Positions 1-5,966 of a DNA stretch of 12,940 nucleotides are shown here, piece by piece. Under the pieces are notes generated by a model that worked only from the letters and a program-made list of their open reading frames with translations, ran no database searches and was not told where the DNA came from. Each line of letters opens with the position of its first letter. Position 1 is the stretch's first letter. The translations under genes and the position numbers were made by a program. Origin of the DNA: a bacterium (GTDB lineage Bacteria > Patescibacteriota > Minisyncoccia > Phycocordibacterales > 1-14-0-10-42-12); contig JAUIHD010000002.1 in assembly GCA_030432135.1 (NCBI GenBank), positions 1-12,940 on the forward strand, in the 5' to 3' direction.

Positions 1-1
1 T

Positions 2-355
2 ATTTATTTTTATCCAAAGGACAATACGTCTGGGTGCACAAAAGAGGCCTGTAGTATTCGTGATAAATGGGGAGAATATACAAAGCACGGCATAAAAGTA
101 CTCGGTATTAGTAAAGATTCAGAAAAGAGTCATAAAAACTTTAGGGATAAATATGAACTTCCTTTTACACTCTTGGTAGATACTGACAAAAAAGTGATCA
201 AGAAATATGGAGCAGAAAAAGCAGTCGGTACGAAACGGATTTCATATCTCGTGAGTCCGCATGGCACTATTGTCGAGGTGTATGCAAAAGTAAATACTGA
301 AACACATGGACAAGATGTGCTAAAAAATTTTCTTAACATAAGTGAGCTCGAATAA
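2..355 (+). CDS. bcp: Peroxiredoxin, Bcp/PrxQ type (5' end missing)
   Basis: Thiol peroxidase of the bacterioferritin comigratory protein family, which reduces hydrogen peroxide and organic hydroperoxides in the cytoplasm using thioredoxin-type donors. The frame is open from base 2 to the TAA at 353-355; about 35-40 N-terminal residues lie outside the window. The visible part opens with YFYPKDNTSGCTKEAC, the active-site segment of the family. The peroxidatic Cys is encoded at 35-37 and the resolving Cys five residues later at 50-52, the atypical 2-Cys arrangement of Bcp. The following thioredoxin-fold strands (GIKVLGIS, then FTLLVDTD and the YLVSPHGTIVEVY strand) are intact to the normal C-terminus. 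The next gene starts 3 nt after the stop, so the two are probably co-transcribed. The truncation is due to the window edge, not to a mutation. Confidence 0.93.
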   Translation: MYFYPKDNTSGCTKEACSIRDKWGEYTKHGIKVLGISKDSEKSHKNFRDKYELPFTLLVDTDKKVIKKYGAEKAVGTKRISYLVSPHGTIVEVYAKVNTETHGQDVLKNFLNISELE

Positions 356-358
356 GAC

Positions 359-1078
359 ATGGCGAAAATTTCTTTTATTTCTCTCAATATAGAAACGAAT
401 CGTCATCTTGATAAAGTCACCAATCTTATAAAAGAAATAAGCCCGGATGTTATATGTCTCCAGGAAGTAATAGATACAGACTTGCCCGTACTCGCGACGG
501 AGCTTGGATATGACTTCGAATATGCACCAATGGGCCATAGTTTTTTGGTAAACGGTGAAATGCTTGGGATTGCTATATTAAGTAAGGGAAAATTGAATGA
601 GGTAAAACGTGAGTATTATGTGGGAGATGAGAAAAATTTACCTGTTCAAGAAAACGCAGAAGTTGATCATCATAGTAGGTGCTTGCTCCATGGTGTATAT
701 GAAAAAGGCGGAGTAAAATTTCATATTGGTAACACACATTTCCCTAAATCTCCTAACGGAGAGACGGACGAAAGGCAACGTGAAGTTTTTAAGGACTTTC
801 TTCCAATACTTACGCAATACAATGATTTTATGTTTTCTGGTGATTTTAATGCGCCACGTGGCAAAGAAATATTTACTTGGATTTCGGAGAAATTTACAGA
901 TAATATCCCACAAAAATATACAACAAGTATTGATAAGAATTTACACAGAGCAGGGGATTTACAGCTATTGGTAGACGGATTATTTAGTACACCGCAGTAT
1001 CACATGACAAACGTACGTCTTGCTGATGGTGTGAGTGATCACCTTGCCATCCTTGCTGAGATTGAGAAATTTGTTTAA
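359..1078 (+). CDS. Endonuclease/exonuclease/phosphatase family protein
   Basis: Metal-dependent phosphoesterase of the EEP fold (the DNase I / exonuclease III / sphingomyelinase superfamily). All the hallmark blocks are present in order: SLN with Asn10, CLQEV with Glu36 (metal ligand), GNTHF with His127, SGDFNAPRG with Asp162 and Asn164, and a C-terminal SDH with Asp227 and His228. At 239 aa it is a single complete domain with no signal peptide, so it is probably cytoplasmic. The substrate cannot be told from sequence: DNA, RNA ends or small phosphodiesters are all possible, and it lacks obvious features of exonuclease III itself. The ATG lies 3 nt after the peroxiredoxin stop and has neither a Shine-Dalgarno nor its own -10 box, which suggests an operon. 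Its TAA (1076-1078) overlaps the stop of the convergent pilin gene. Confidence 0.9.
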   Translation: MAKISFISLNIETNRHLDKVTNLIKEISPDVICLQEVIDTDLPVLATELGYDFEYAPMGHSFLVNGEMLGIAILSKGKLNEVKREYYVGDEKNLPVQENAEVDHHSRCLLHGVYEKGGVKFHIGNTHFPKSPNGETDERQREVFKDFLPILTQYNDFMFSGDFNAPRGKEIFTWISEKFTDNIPQKYTTSIDKNLHRAGDLQLLVDGLFSTPQYHMTNVRLADGVSDHLAILAEIEKFV

Positions 1079-1584
1079 CAATTTACACAGTACCCTGGGT
1101 AACTAGGGCTCTCGCTTATGTGAGGTCTACATGCTCCAGCGACGCAATAATAGACAGAACTGTTTACGCCAAAACCAGTTGCCCACGTCTCATCAGGAAC
1201 CTGACATTCAGAAAGTGGCCCACCAACCGGGCAAAAGCGAATACTGATTTGATAAATTCTTTCTCCATGGTTGTCTGTATCCGCCCAGTTATCCCAATCG
1301 TACACACTCTTTGGCCATGGAGCTTTTGGCCAGTTTGTCGAACTTTCTCCTGCCAAGTATACGTTAAGGTCTGCTGGTAGGTCCCTATTGGCATCCGGAG
1401 GATACCCATCATGATCATCATAGTAAAATTCGAGAGCTGTGCGCATGGTGTGGAACTCTTGTTTGGCACGATTAAGGAAGGTGCTATCTTTTGCTTCTTG
1501 TATACTCCCAACAACCATTGTGCTTAAAAAGCCTAGAATGGCAACCACAACAAGAAGCTCTATAAGGGTGAACCCTTTTTTCAT
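1075..1584 (-). CDS. Type IV prepilin (PilA/PulG-like pseudopilin)
   Basis: Major or minor pilin subunit for a type IV pilus or related surface filament; 169 aa. The class III leader is very short, MKKGFTLIELL, with predicted prepilin peptidase cleavage between Gly4 and Phe5 and the conserved Glu at mature position 5. A hydrophobic helix continues to about residue 27, and an N-methylated helix, a Tyr/Asp-rich turn and a globular head follow. Six cysteines are in the last third (118, 127, 147, 152, 166 and the terminal residue 169), enough for three disulfides. An in-frame ATG 12 nt upstream (1594-1596) would add MLYT, but it falls within a TGATATGCT extended -10 box whose spacing fits the ATG at 1582-1584, so the shorter form is preferred. 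It is the only gene on the minus strand and is convergent with the EEP gene. Confidence 0.92.
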   Translation of the reverse strand: MKKGFTLIELLVVVAILGFLSTMVVGSIQEAKDSTFLNRAKQEFHTMRTALEFYYDDHDGYPPDANRDLPADLNVYLAGESSTNWPKAPWPKSVYDWDNWADTDNHGERIYQISIRFCPVGGPLSECQVPDETWATGFGVNSSVYYCVAGACRPHISESPSYPGYCVNC

Positions 1585-1591
1585 AGTGTAA

Positions 1592-1597
1592 AGCATA
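1592..1597 (-). promoter_or_regulatory. -10 box of pilin gene, leaderless type
   Basis: Read on the minus strand this is TATGCT, preceded by TGA (extended -10). It ends 7 nt before the pilin ATG, so transcription would begin at or next to the start codon. No Shine-Dalgarno is visible. This box also decides between the two possible pilin starts. Confidence 0.5.
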
Positions 1598-1610
1598 TCA
1601 TTGACGGTGA

Positions 1611-1639
1611 TTGAATTAAAATAGCTTTTGCAGTATCTT
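1611..1639 (+). promoter_or_regulatory. Promoter of tRNA-Gln
   Basis: A -35 element TTGAAT (1611-1616), a 17-bp spacer and a -10 element TATCTT (1634-1639). The start would be near 1646, a few bases before the mature tRNA 5' end at 1651. It is back to back with the pilin promoter. Confidence 0.45.
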
Positions 1640-1650
1640 TGTGAACGTAT

Positions 1651-1721
1651 TGCCGGATCGTCTAATGGTAGGACGACGCACTCTGGATGCGTTAATCTTG
1701 GTTCGAGTCCAAGTCCGGCAG
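1651..1721 (+). tRNA. tRNA-Gln (anticodon CUG)
   Basis: Full cloverleaf. Acceptor stem 1651-1657 pairs perfectly with 1714-1720, including the weak U1-A72 pair typical of glutamine tRNA, and the discriminator is G73 (1721). The D arm has a 3-bp stem (1660-1662 with 1672-1674). The anticodon stem 1676-1680/1688-1692 encloses the loop CTCTGGA with anticodon CTG at 1683-1685. The T arm is 1697-1701/1709-1713 with loop TTCGAGT. The discriminator is followed by CAA, so CCA is not encoded and must be added after transcription. Decodes CAG. Confidence 0.95.
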
Positions 1722-1825
1722 CAAATTTGAGATAGGTTCGGAGTCTAAAGAGGGTTGTATTAAAGGTATTTATAACACTAGTTCGAAACTGAAAGAAGTG
1801 TACCTTTCTAGGAATTCAGATTTGT

Positions 1826-1831
1826 TACAAT
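1826..1831 (+). promoter_or_regulatory. -10 box of DUF2200 gene, leaderless type
   Basis: TACAAT preceded by TGT (extended -10), followed by exactly 6 nt (TAAATC) and then the ATG at 1838. Predicts transcription from the first base of the start codon. No good -35 hexamer at the usual distance. Confidence 0.6.
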
Positions 1832-1837
1832 TAAATC

Positions 1838-2191
1838 ATGATGAAGCACCGAATATACTCAATGAGCTTTGCTAGCGTTTATCCTCACTACATTACTAAA
1901 GCAAAGAAAAAGCATTGTACCAAAAAAGAAGTTGATGAAATAATTCAGTGGCTCACAGGATATAGTCAAAAACAATTAGACACAATATTGAAAAACGAAA
2001 CAGATTTTGAGACCTTCTTTAAAAATGCGCCAGAGTTAAACCCTGCGAGAAAATTGATCACGGGTGTGGTATGTGGTGTGAGAATCGAAGATATTAAGGA
2101 AAAAACCATGCGAGAGATTCGTTACCTAGACAAACTCATTGATGAATTAGCGAAAGGGAAGACAATGGAGAATATCTTGAGGAATAAATAA
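1838..2191 (+). CDS. DUF2200 family protein
   Basis: A 117-aa soluble protein that matches the DUF2200 family (COG4898 type) over its whole length. Recognised landmarks are the N-terminal [15 protein letters not shown], the central [10 protein letters not shown], the segment TDFETFF, then [11 protein letters not shown], and the C-terminal [18 protein letters not shown]. The function of the family is unknown and the sequence shows no catalytic motif, membrane segment or signal peptide. Two adjacent ATG codons (1838 and 1841) are possible starts; the first fits the leaderless promoter. The gene stands alone: 117 nt separate it from the tRNA, and the next gene has its own promoter. High conservation of a short protein of unknown role suggests a housekeeping or ligand-binding task, which is inference only. 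Confidence 0.88.
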   Translation: MMKHRIYSMSFASVYPHYITKAKKKHCTKKEVDEIIQWLTGYSQKQLDTILKNETDFETFFKNAPELNPARKLITGVVCGVRIEDIKEKTMREIRYLDKLIDELAKGKTMENILRNK

Positions 2192-2232
2192 AGGACCTGA
2201 CTTCGTCCAGTAATCGCAACTAGTTTTTTCTG

Positions 2233-2238
2233 TATACT
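2233..2238 (+). promoter_or_regulatory. -10 box of NADAR gene, leaderless type
   Basis: TATACT, directly preceded by TG, with 6 nt (GTATCT) to the ATG at 2245. Same geometry as the neighbouring promoters. Confidence 0.6.
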
Positions 2239-2244
2239 GTATCT

Positions 2245-2685
2245 ATGTATCCTCTAGAAAAATTCTATATATATTTTTCGCCACATACGGCACATACAAT
2301 TGAAATTGACGGGGTCGTATATCCTACACTCGAGCATGCGTATCAGTGCCAGAGATATACTGACAAGAATATTATTGAAGAAATTAGAAGTGCACGCAGT
2401 GCAGTCAAAGCATGGGAAGCTTCTTCAAAATATAAAAAGCTACAGATTCCAGAGTTTAAGAATGAGGACTACAAGCTCAAAGTTATGGAAAAACTCATGA
2501 GGCTGAAAGCAGAACAACATGAAGAGATTAGACAGGCCTTGCTTGATTCAGGAGATCTAAAAATCGTGAAGCACATAGTGACATACCCACCTGGTGATGG
2601 CTTTTGGGATGACGGTGAAGACGGTAGTGGCTTGAACCATATCGGCAGAATGTGGATGGAGATTAGACAAGATCTGCGGAAATAG
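2245..2685 (+). CDS. NADAR / YbiA-like family protein
   Basis: NADAR domain protein (DUF1768, YbiA-like), 146 aa and a single domain. Family members are N-glycosidases: YbiA-type proteins hydrolyse early riboflavin pathway intermediates, and some NADAR proteins remove ADP-ribose from guanine in DNA. Visible family features are the N-terminal YFSP with IDGVVYPTLEHAYQ (the Glu of the EHAYQ block is part of the active site), the R-SA-AVKAW segment, and the C-terminal FWDDGEDGSGLNHIGRMWMEIR, which corresponds to the usual WG....G.N.LG..LM.IR block. No DarT-like toxin or riboflavin gene lies in the window, so the context does not choose between the two known activities. It has its own leaderless promoter and no Shine-Dalgarno. 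Confidence 0.88.
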   Translation: MYPLEKFYIYFSPHTAHTIEIDGVVYPTLEHAYQCQRYTDKNIIEEIRSARSAVKAWEASSKYKKLQIPEFKNEDYKLKVMEKLMRLKAEQHEEIRQALLDSGDLKIVKHIVTYPPGDGFWDDGEDGSGLNHIGRMWMEIRQDLRK

Positions 2686-2715
2686 TATTTCTCCAGATAG
2701 TCAGCTTTGTTTTGT

Positions 2716-2721
2716 TATAAT
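2716..2721 (+). promoter_or_regulatory. -10 box of the 2728 gene, leaderless type
   Basis: Perfect TATAAT with an upstream TGT (extended -10) and exactly 6 nt (GGGTAT) to the ATG at 2728. It overlaps the longer in-frame ATG at 2707, which argues that 2728 is the real start. Confidence 0.7.
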
Positions 2722-2727
2722 GGGTAT

Positions 2728-3021
2728 ATGTTCAAAGAGTATATCGCATACATAAAAGACAACCCAGAAGGATACTGGTTTAAGCGAAAGGTTTTTGGGT
2801 GGGGGTGGGTCCCGGCAAAGTGGCAAGGGTGGCTTGTTCTTTTTGTATATTTATTTGTGCTAGTCAGTCTAGCGTTTACCATCGATGATAATTCTACGAA
2901 TAGAGAAATTGTTTTTATGCTCTTGCTACCTTTTGTGCTGCTCACCATAGCGCTTATACGTATTTGTTATAAAAAAGGTGAAAAACCAAGATGGCAGTGG
3001 GGGTTTCCTAAAGAAAGATGA
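2728..3021 (+). CDS. Small two-helix membrane protein, conserved hypothetical
   Basis: 97 aa. The N-terminal third is cytoplasmic-looking, basic and aromatic, with YWFKRKVFGWGWVPAKWQGW; two transmembrane helices follow at about residues 35-51 and 60-80, then a short basic tail with CYKKGEKPRWQWGFPK. The Trp-rich motifs on both sides of the helices look conserved, and I recall similar unnamed proteins in Patescibacteria and other bacteria, but no function. An in-frame ATG at 2707 is upstream, but it precedes the TATAAT box and would not be in the transcript. The stop overlaps the next start (ATGA, 3018-3021), so this gene and the next are translationally coupled. Confidence 0.82.
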   Translation: MFKEYIAYIKDNPEGYWFKRKVFGWGWVPAKWQGWLVLFVYLFVLVSLAFTIDDNSTNREIVFMLLLPFVLLTIALIRICYKKGEKPRWQWGFPKER

Positions 3022-3479
3022 TAATTAAGATACAGAAAACTTCATCAACACATCATATATTTTCGTATATTCGTAAAGATGGCACGGGTGAAGAGAAAGA
3101 ACTCGAGTCAAAGTCATTTCTACTTCACGATCTTCTACATTTTTGTGTTGAGTCTGAGGCGCACACTGAAGACGGTTTTTTCGGGGCACTTAAAAAAGGG
3201 AGAACACTCAGTTCTCTTCGTTCTCTAAATGAGAGTGAAAATAAGAACATGATGGTCATTGAGCAGATTGTCGGGGCTTTGACCGGAATCACGAAAGGGG
3301 CCGATGTATCGCATTCGTATGAATACCTGAGAGATCTTTGGAAAGTTGAGGGTACGGACGCCCCAGAATTTTTCACCAAAGATTTTATCTCTCGCGTCGA
3401 GGATATGTATAGACGTATAATAGGTAAATGGAAGTCGGTTCCATTTGGAGAGACGATGGTATTAGAATCTAATATATAA
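3018..3479 (+). CDS. Conserved hypothetical protein (soluble)
   Basis: 153 aa, no membrane segment or signal peptide. I do not recognise a named domain. The N-terminus (IIKIQKTSSTHHIFSYIRKDGTG) alternates like a beta hairpin. It is followed by an acidic strand (KELESKSFLLHDLLHFCVESEA) with the motif HDLLHF and an acidic Glu nearby, and then a helical second half. The clustered His, Asp and Glu could bind a metal, which is a guess. It begins within the stop of the preceding membrane protein gene (4-nt overlap) and is followed 4 nt later by the DUF1801 gene, so the three form an operon. The ATG is preceded by AAAGAAAG, at best a poor Shine-Dalgarno. Confidence 0.75.
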   Translation: MIIKIQKTSSTHHIFSYIRKDGTGEEKELESKSFLLHDLLHFCVESEAHTEDGFFGALKKGRTLSSLRSLNESENKNMMVIEQIVGALTGITKGADVSHSYEYLRDLWKVEGTDAPEFFTKDFISRVEDMYRRIIGKWKSVPFGETMVLESNI

Positions 3480-3483
3480 ATAT

Positions 3484-3903
3484 ATGGCAGAGAAAATGAA
3501 GACAACTAAAAATAAAAACAGTGTGTCGGCTTTCTTAAACTCAATTGAAGACGAACAAAAGAGAAAAGATTCAAAAGAACTTCTAAAAATATTTAAAGAA
3601 GTTACAAAAATGAAACCATATATGTGGGGAGACGCCATTATCGGCTTTGGAGATTATGAGTACTCAAGAAAAGATGGAAGTAAACACGGATTTTTCCGAA
3701 CAGGATTTTCTCCTCGGAAACAGAACTTGACTGTATATATTATGCCGTCGCTCAGTACATACGCCGCGGAGCTTAAAAAGATTGGTAAACATAAGACAAG
3801 TGTGGCATGTTTGTATTTTAATAAACTTACTGACATCGACGTGTCGATTCTCAAAAAAATGATCAAAGCGTCTTTGGTAGAGATGAAAAAACGATACGGA
3901 TAG
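3484..3903 (+). CDS. DUF1801 domain protein
   Basis: 139-aa protein of the DUF1801 (YdhG-like) family, a frataxin-like alpha/beta fold of uncertain role. The diagnostic block is the MKPYMWGDAIIGFGDYEY segment around residues 43-60, followed by HGFFRTGFSPRKQNLTVYI. The domain begins near residue 14 after a Lys/Asn-rich N-terminal tail (MAEKMKTTKNKNS). A second ATG four codons in (3496) is an alternative start. There are no cysteines besides Cys109 in the VACLYF strand, and no predicted signal. Third gene of the 2728-3903 operon; no Shine-Dalgarno is visible between the upstream TAA and the ATG. Confidence 0.88.
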   Translation: MAEKMKTTKNKNSVSAFLNSIEDEQKRKDSKELLKIFKEVTKMKPYMWGDAIIGFGDYEYSRKDGSKHGFFRTGFSPRKQNLTVYIMPSLSTYAAELKKIGKHKTSVACLYFNKLTDIDVSILKKMIKASLVEMKKRYG

Positions 3904-3935
3904 GTGCATCTGTGAATTTCTCCTGTTGTTTTTCG

Positions 3936-3944
3936 TGCTACTAT
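3936..3944 (+). promoter_or_regulatory. Extended -10 box of VKOR gene, leaderless type
   Basis: TGCTACTAT: TGn plus TACTAT, followed by 7 nt and the ATG at 3952. Transcription would start at the start codon. It lies in the 48-nt gap after the DUF1801 gene. Confidence 0.55.
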
Positions 3945-3951
3945 TTTCGTC

Positions 3952-5037
3952 ATGAAGATGCGTATTGATAGCAGGACTATCTTGTACTTTATTTTGGTTA
4001 TAATTGCAGCAAGCGGATTTCTCTTCACGCTTGTTATGCCATCGCCGGAAGGCTTTTACGCATTTATTGCAGTCATCGCATTTACTGGCTTTTGTGTTTC
4101 GGCAAATATTTACGATACAAAACAGGCGGGGAAACAGCTTGTTTGTCCTACGGGCTCTGATTGTAATGCTGTAGTGAATAGTAGGTACTCAAAATTTTTC
4201 GGCGTTTCGCTTGAAAAATGGGGGCTGGCATATTTTGGCTTTATAACGCTTACATATCTTGCGCTTATTTTTTCAAGAGACATTTTTAGTCCATCAATGC
4301 TCACGATAGTGGTGCTATTTTCTGTCGCTGCCGGAATATTTTCTTCATACCTACTTTTTATTCAGGCATTTGTCTTAAAGAAGTGGTGTATCTGGTGCAT
4401 CTTGACCGCCATGATTTCTCTTGCTGTGTGTGTTATTTCTTTGGTAAGTGCAAATGTTGCAGTTGAATTTTTGGCGGGTATTCAGGATATTCTTCTTATG
4501 GTTAAGTATCTCGGTTTCTGTTTCGGTGTTGGAGGCACAACTGCTTCTGTATTCTTGTTTAAGCGGTTCCTTGAGGACTCATCCATTGATGAAAAAGAGT
4601 TACAGAGTATTAGAGAAGTTTTTGAACTTGTGTGGACTGGTTTTGTGCTGGTCATTGTGAGTCAGTTTGCCTTTTTTGTTATAGACCCTACTATGCTTGC
4701 TACATCAGTGCCCGCTATTGGAGAGATGATAGCCCTACTTGTCTTTGCAATTTCAGCAGCAATTTTGTTAATTATTTATTCACCGTTTCTTATCTATGTG
4801 CCTTTCCATAAAGTAAATAAAGACCATAAGAAATTCGCCTTTCTGTCATTACGGAATCCGACGCTTACATTGGGAGGTATCGCGCTTGTGTCATGGTATT
4901 TCGCATTTTTTATGAATTTTATAACAGACATAGCACCGTCAACCCTAGTAGCCATTTTTATGGTAGTACTTCTCTCTACCGCGCTATTTGTTGCGTTGTG
5001 GGATAAGAGTTTGCACGCAAAAGAACAAAAAATATAA
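3952..5037 (+). CDS. VKOR family membrane protein with C-terminal membrane extension
   Basis: Vitamin K epoxide reductase-type quinone:thiol oxidoreductase, the functional counterpart of DsbB, which makes disulfides for secreted proteins. The N-terminal ~165 residues carry the catalytic set: loop cysteines Cys65 and Cys71 in CPTGSDCNAVVNSRYS (with the conserved Ser/Tyr), then GVSLEKWGLAYF, and the membrane CxxC Cys146-Ile-Trp-Cys149 that faces the quinone. In many bacteria this domain is fused to a thioredoxin domain. Here residues ~180-361 instead form another set of about five hydrophobic helices with no CxxC and a soluble loop (residues ~205-220, LEDSSIDEKELQ). The second half resembles membrane domains I have seen in other Patescibacteria, but it has no known function. 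No DsbA partner is in the window. Transcribed alone from a leaderless promoter. Confidence 0.85.
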   Translation: MKMRIDSRTILYFILVIIAASGFLFTLVMPSPEGFYAFIAVIAFTGFCVSANIYDTKQAGKQLVCPTGSDCNAVVNSRYSKFFGVSLEKWGLAYFGFITLTYLALIFSRDIFSPSMLTIVVLFSVAAGIFSSYLLFIQAFVLKKWCIWCILTAMISLAVCVISLVSANVAVEFLAGIQDILLMVKYLGFCFGVGGTTASVFLFKRFLEDSSIDEKELQSIREVFELVWTGFVLVIVSQFAFFVIDPTMLATSVPAIGEMIALLVFAISAAILLIIYSPFLIYVPFHKVNKDHKKFAFLSLRNPTLTLGGIALVSWYFAFFMNFITDIAPSTLVAIFMVVLLSTALFVALWDKSLHAKEQKI

Positions 5038-5086
5038 CTAAATTAGTGGTGTTTAATACCTTTTATACAATATATTTTATATTAGG

Positions 5087-5116
5087 TATAATTTATGTAT
5101 TGAGATATAATCTCAA
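5087..5116 (+). promoter_or_regulatory. Tandem TATAAT boxes, the second inside a palindrome
   Basis: Two perfect TATAAT hexamers lie 13 nt apart (5087-5092 and 5106-5111) in the 113-nt gap before the DUF5679 gene. The second is embedded in a perfect 7-bp inverted repeat with a 3-nt centre, TTGAGAT-ATA-ATCTCAA (5100-5116), the layout expected of an operator covering a -10 box. The leader to the ATG at 5151 would be about 33 nt. A weaker TAATTT at 5136-5141 is also possible. Confidence 0.45.
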
Positions 5117-5150
5117 CCAGTTCGTTTTAATGGTGTAATTTACGCAATAT

Positions 5151-5336
5151 ATGGCAGATTTAAAAGCACTGTGTATGAAATGTAGGGATGATAACAATAA
5201 GCCTACAATGCAGGTTATGAACAATCCAACAGTTCAAGAAAAAAATAACCGCTATTCAGCAAAAGGTACATGTGCAAATTGTGAAGGAAATATGTTCAAA
5301 TTTCTTTCAAAAGATGATGCAGAGAAACTAAAATAA
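5151..5336 (+). CDS. DUF5679 zinc-ribbon protein
   Basis: 61-aa protein of the DUF5679 type. Two CxxC knuckles, Cys8/Cys11 (ALCMKC) and Cys41/Cys44 (GTCANC), are separated by about 30 residues and followed by the MFKFL strand. This is a rubredoxin-like zinc ribbon that binds one Zn2+. The rest is hydrophilic and Lys/Asn-rich. Members are common in Patescibacteria and Chloroflexi; a nucleic acid or protein-binding role is likely but not established. The gene is a single-gene unit: a promoter region with a palindromic -10 lies upstream, and the TAA stop is built into the 5' arm of a strong terminator. Confidence 0.85.
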   Translation: MADLKALCMKCRDDNNKPTMQVMNNPTVQEKNNRYSAKGTCANCEGNMFKFLSKDDAEKLK

Positions 5337-5367
5337 TAAAATGCCCCCAAGGGGGCATTTTATTATT
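5332..5367 (+). terminator. Rho-independent terminator
   Basis: Perfect 17-bp inverted repeat (5332-5348 and 5351-5367) with an AA centre. The core is TGCCCCC/GGGGGCA and is flanked by an A-tract on the left and a T-rich tract on the right, so it could act in both directions. The DUF5679 stop codon (5334-5336) lies within the left arm. It is the only strong terminator in the window. Confidence 0.92.
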
Positions 5368-5489
5368 AGGTGTTAATAATTTTTATCTCTTTCAATACAA
5401 ACAGTAGGTTAGCCCCAAAATAAACAAGATTATATTGAATAAAATACCAAAATCTTATATCTGATATACTTATAGATATATAAATAGAA

Positions 5490-5495
5490 TATAGT
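5490..5495 (+). promoter_or_regulatory. -10 box of the 5502 gene, leaderless type
   Basis: TATAGT followed by exactly 6 nt (AGGCAT) and the ATG at 5502. The ~120 nt upstream, back to the terminator, are very AT-rich and hold no gene; TATA-like strings recur there. Confidence 0.55.
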
Positions 5496-5501
5496 AGGCA
5501 T

Positions 5502-5957
5502 ATGAACAAAACATCTCTTATTACCATAGTTGGAGTTATCGCGGTGTTACTTTTGAGTTGGCTTTTCTTTTGGCGTGATAATCCAAATGTTTCGGTTCCA
5601 AAGGAGGACTCAGGAGTGGTAGAAGATTCAGGTGTTCTTATCACCGCAAAGCATGAATATAAGGAAGGTGTTCACACTATAGCAGGGGAAGTCGGGTTAC
5701 CAACCCCATGTCATATACTTGCAACTGACTACATAATGAAAAGTGGTCCGCGCGAAGTAGTGCTTACCTTTGAATCATCAACGAAAGCAGATGCGTGTGC
5801 TCAGGTCATTACTCCAGCTCGATTTAAAATAGATTTTAAGGCCACTGAAGACGCTGCTATTTCTGCGCTATGGAATGGTAAAAAAGCAGAGCTTAATTTG
5901 ATCCCTGTAGGAGAGGGAGAGACACTTGATGAGTTTGAGATGTTTATTAAGGGGTAA
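5502..5957 (+). CDS. Membrane-anchored extracytoplasmic protein with one predicted disulfide
   Basis: 151 aa. One N-terminal transmembrane helix (residues ~6-24, uncleaved signal anchor with FFWRD after it), then an acidic linker to ~residue 45 and a compact beta-rich domain. The domain has two cysteines, Cys70 in GLPTPCH and Cys99 in ADACAQVITPARF. The spacing TPCH...C.QVI is a pattern I recall from small secreted domains of unknown function in several bacteria, and the two Cys probably form a disulfide. No enzyme motif is seen. It leads a unit with the next two genes (gap of 9 nt, then a 1-nt overlap). As the VKOR protein is upstream, its disulfide may depend on it (inference). Confidence 0.75.
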   Translation: MNKTSLITIVGVIAVLLLSWLFFWRDNPNVSVPKEDSGVVEDSGVLITAKHEYKEGVHTIAGEVGLPTPCHILATDYIMKSGPREVVLTFESSTKADACAQVITPARFKIDFKATEDAAISALWNGKKAELNLIPVGEGETLDEFEMFIKG

Positions 5958-5966
5958 TTATTTGTC

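Noticed and set aside
1585..1596. Pilin start four codons upstream (MLYT)
   Set aside because: The extra codons overlap the -10 box, and MKKGFTLIELL is the usual short prepilin leader.
2191..2230. Possible terminator GGAC...GTCC followed by a T-tract after the DUF2200 gene
   Set aside because: Only a 4-bp stem, and the T-tract lies well beyond it; too weak to call.
2245..2685. DarT-NADAR toxin-antitoxin system
   Set aside because: The NADAR gene has no DarT-like ADP-ribosyltransferase beside it; its neighbours have separate promoters.
2707..2727. In-frame ATG at 2707 extending the 97-aa membrane protein by seven residues
   Set aside because: It lies upstream of the TATAAT box at 2716-2721, and the added residues are just that promoter translated; the start at 2728 has the expected 6-nt spacing.
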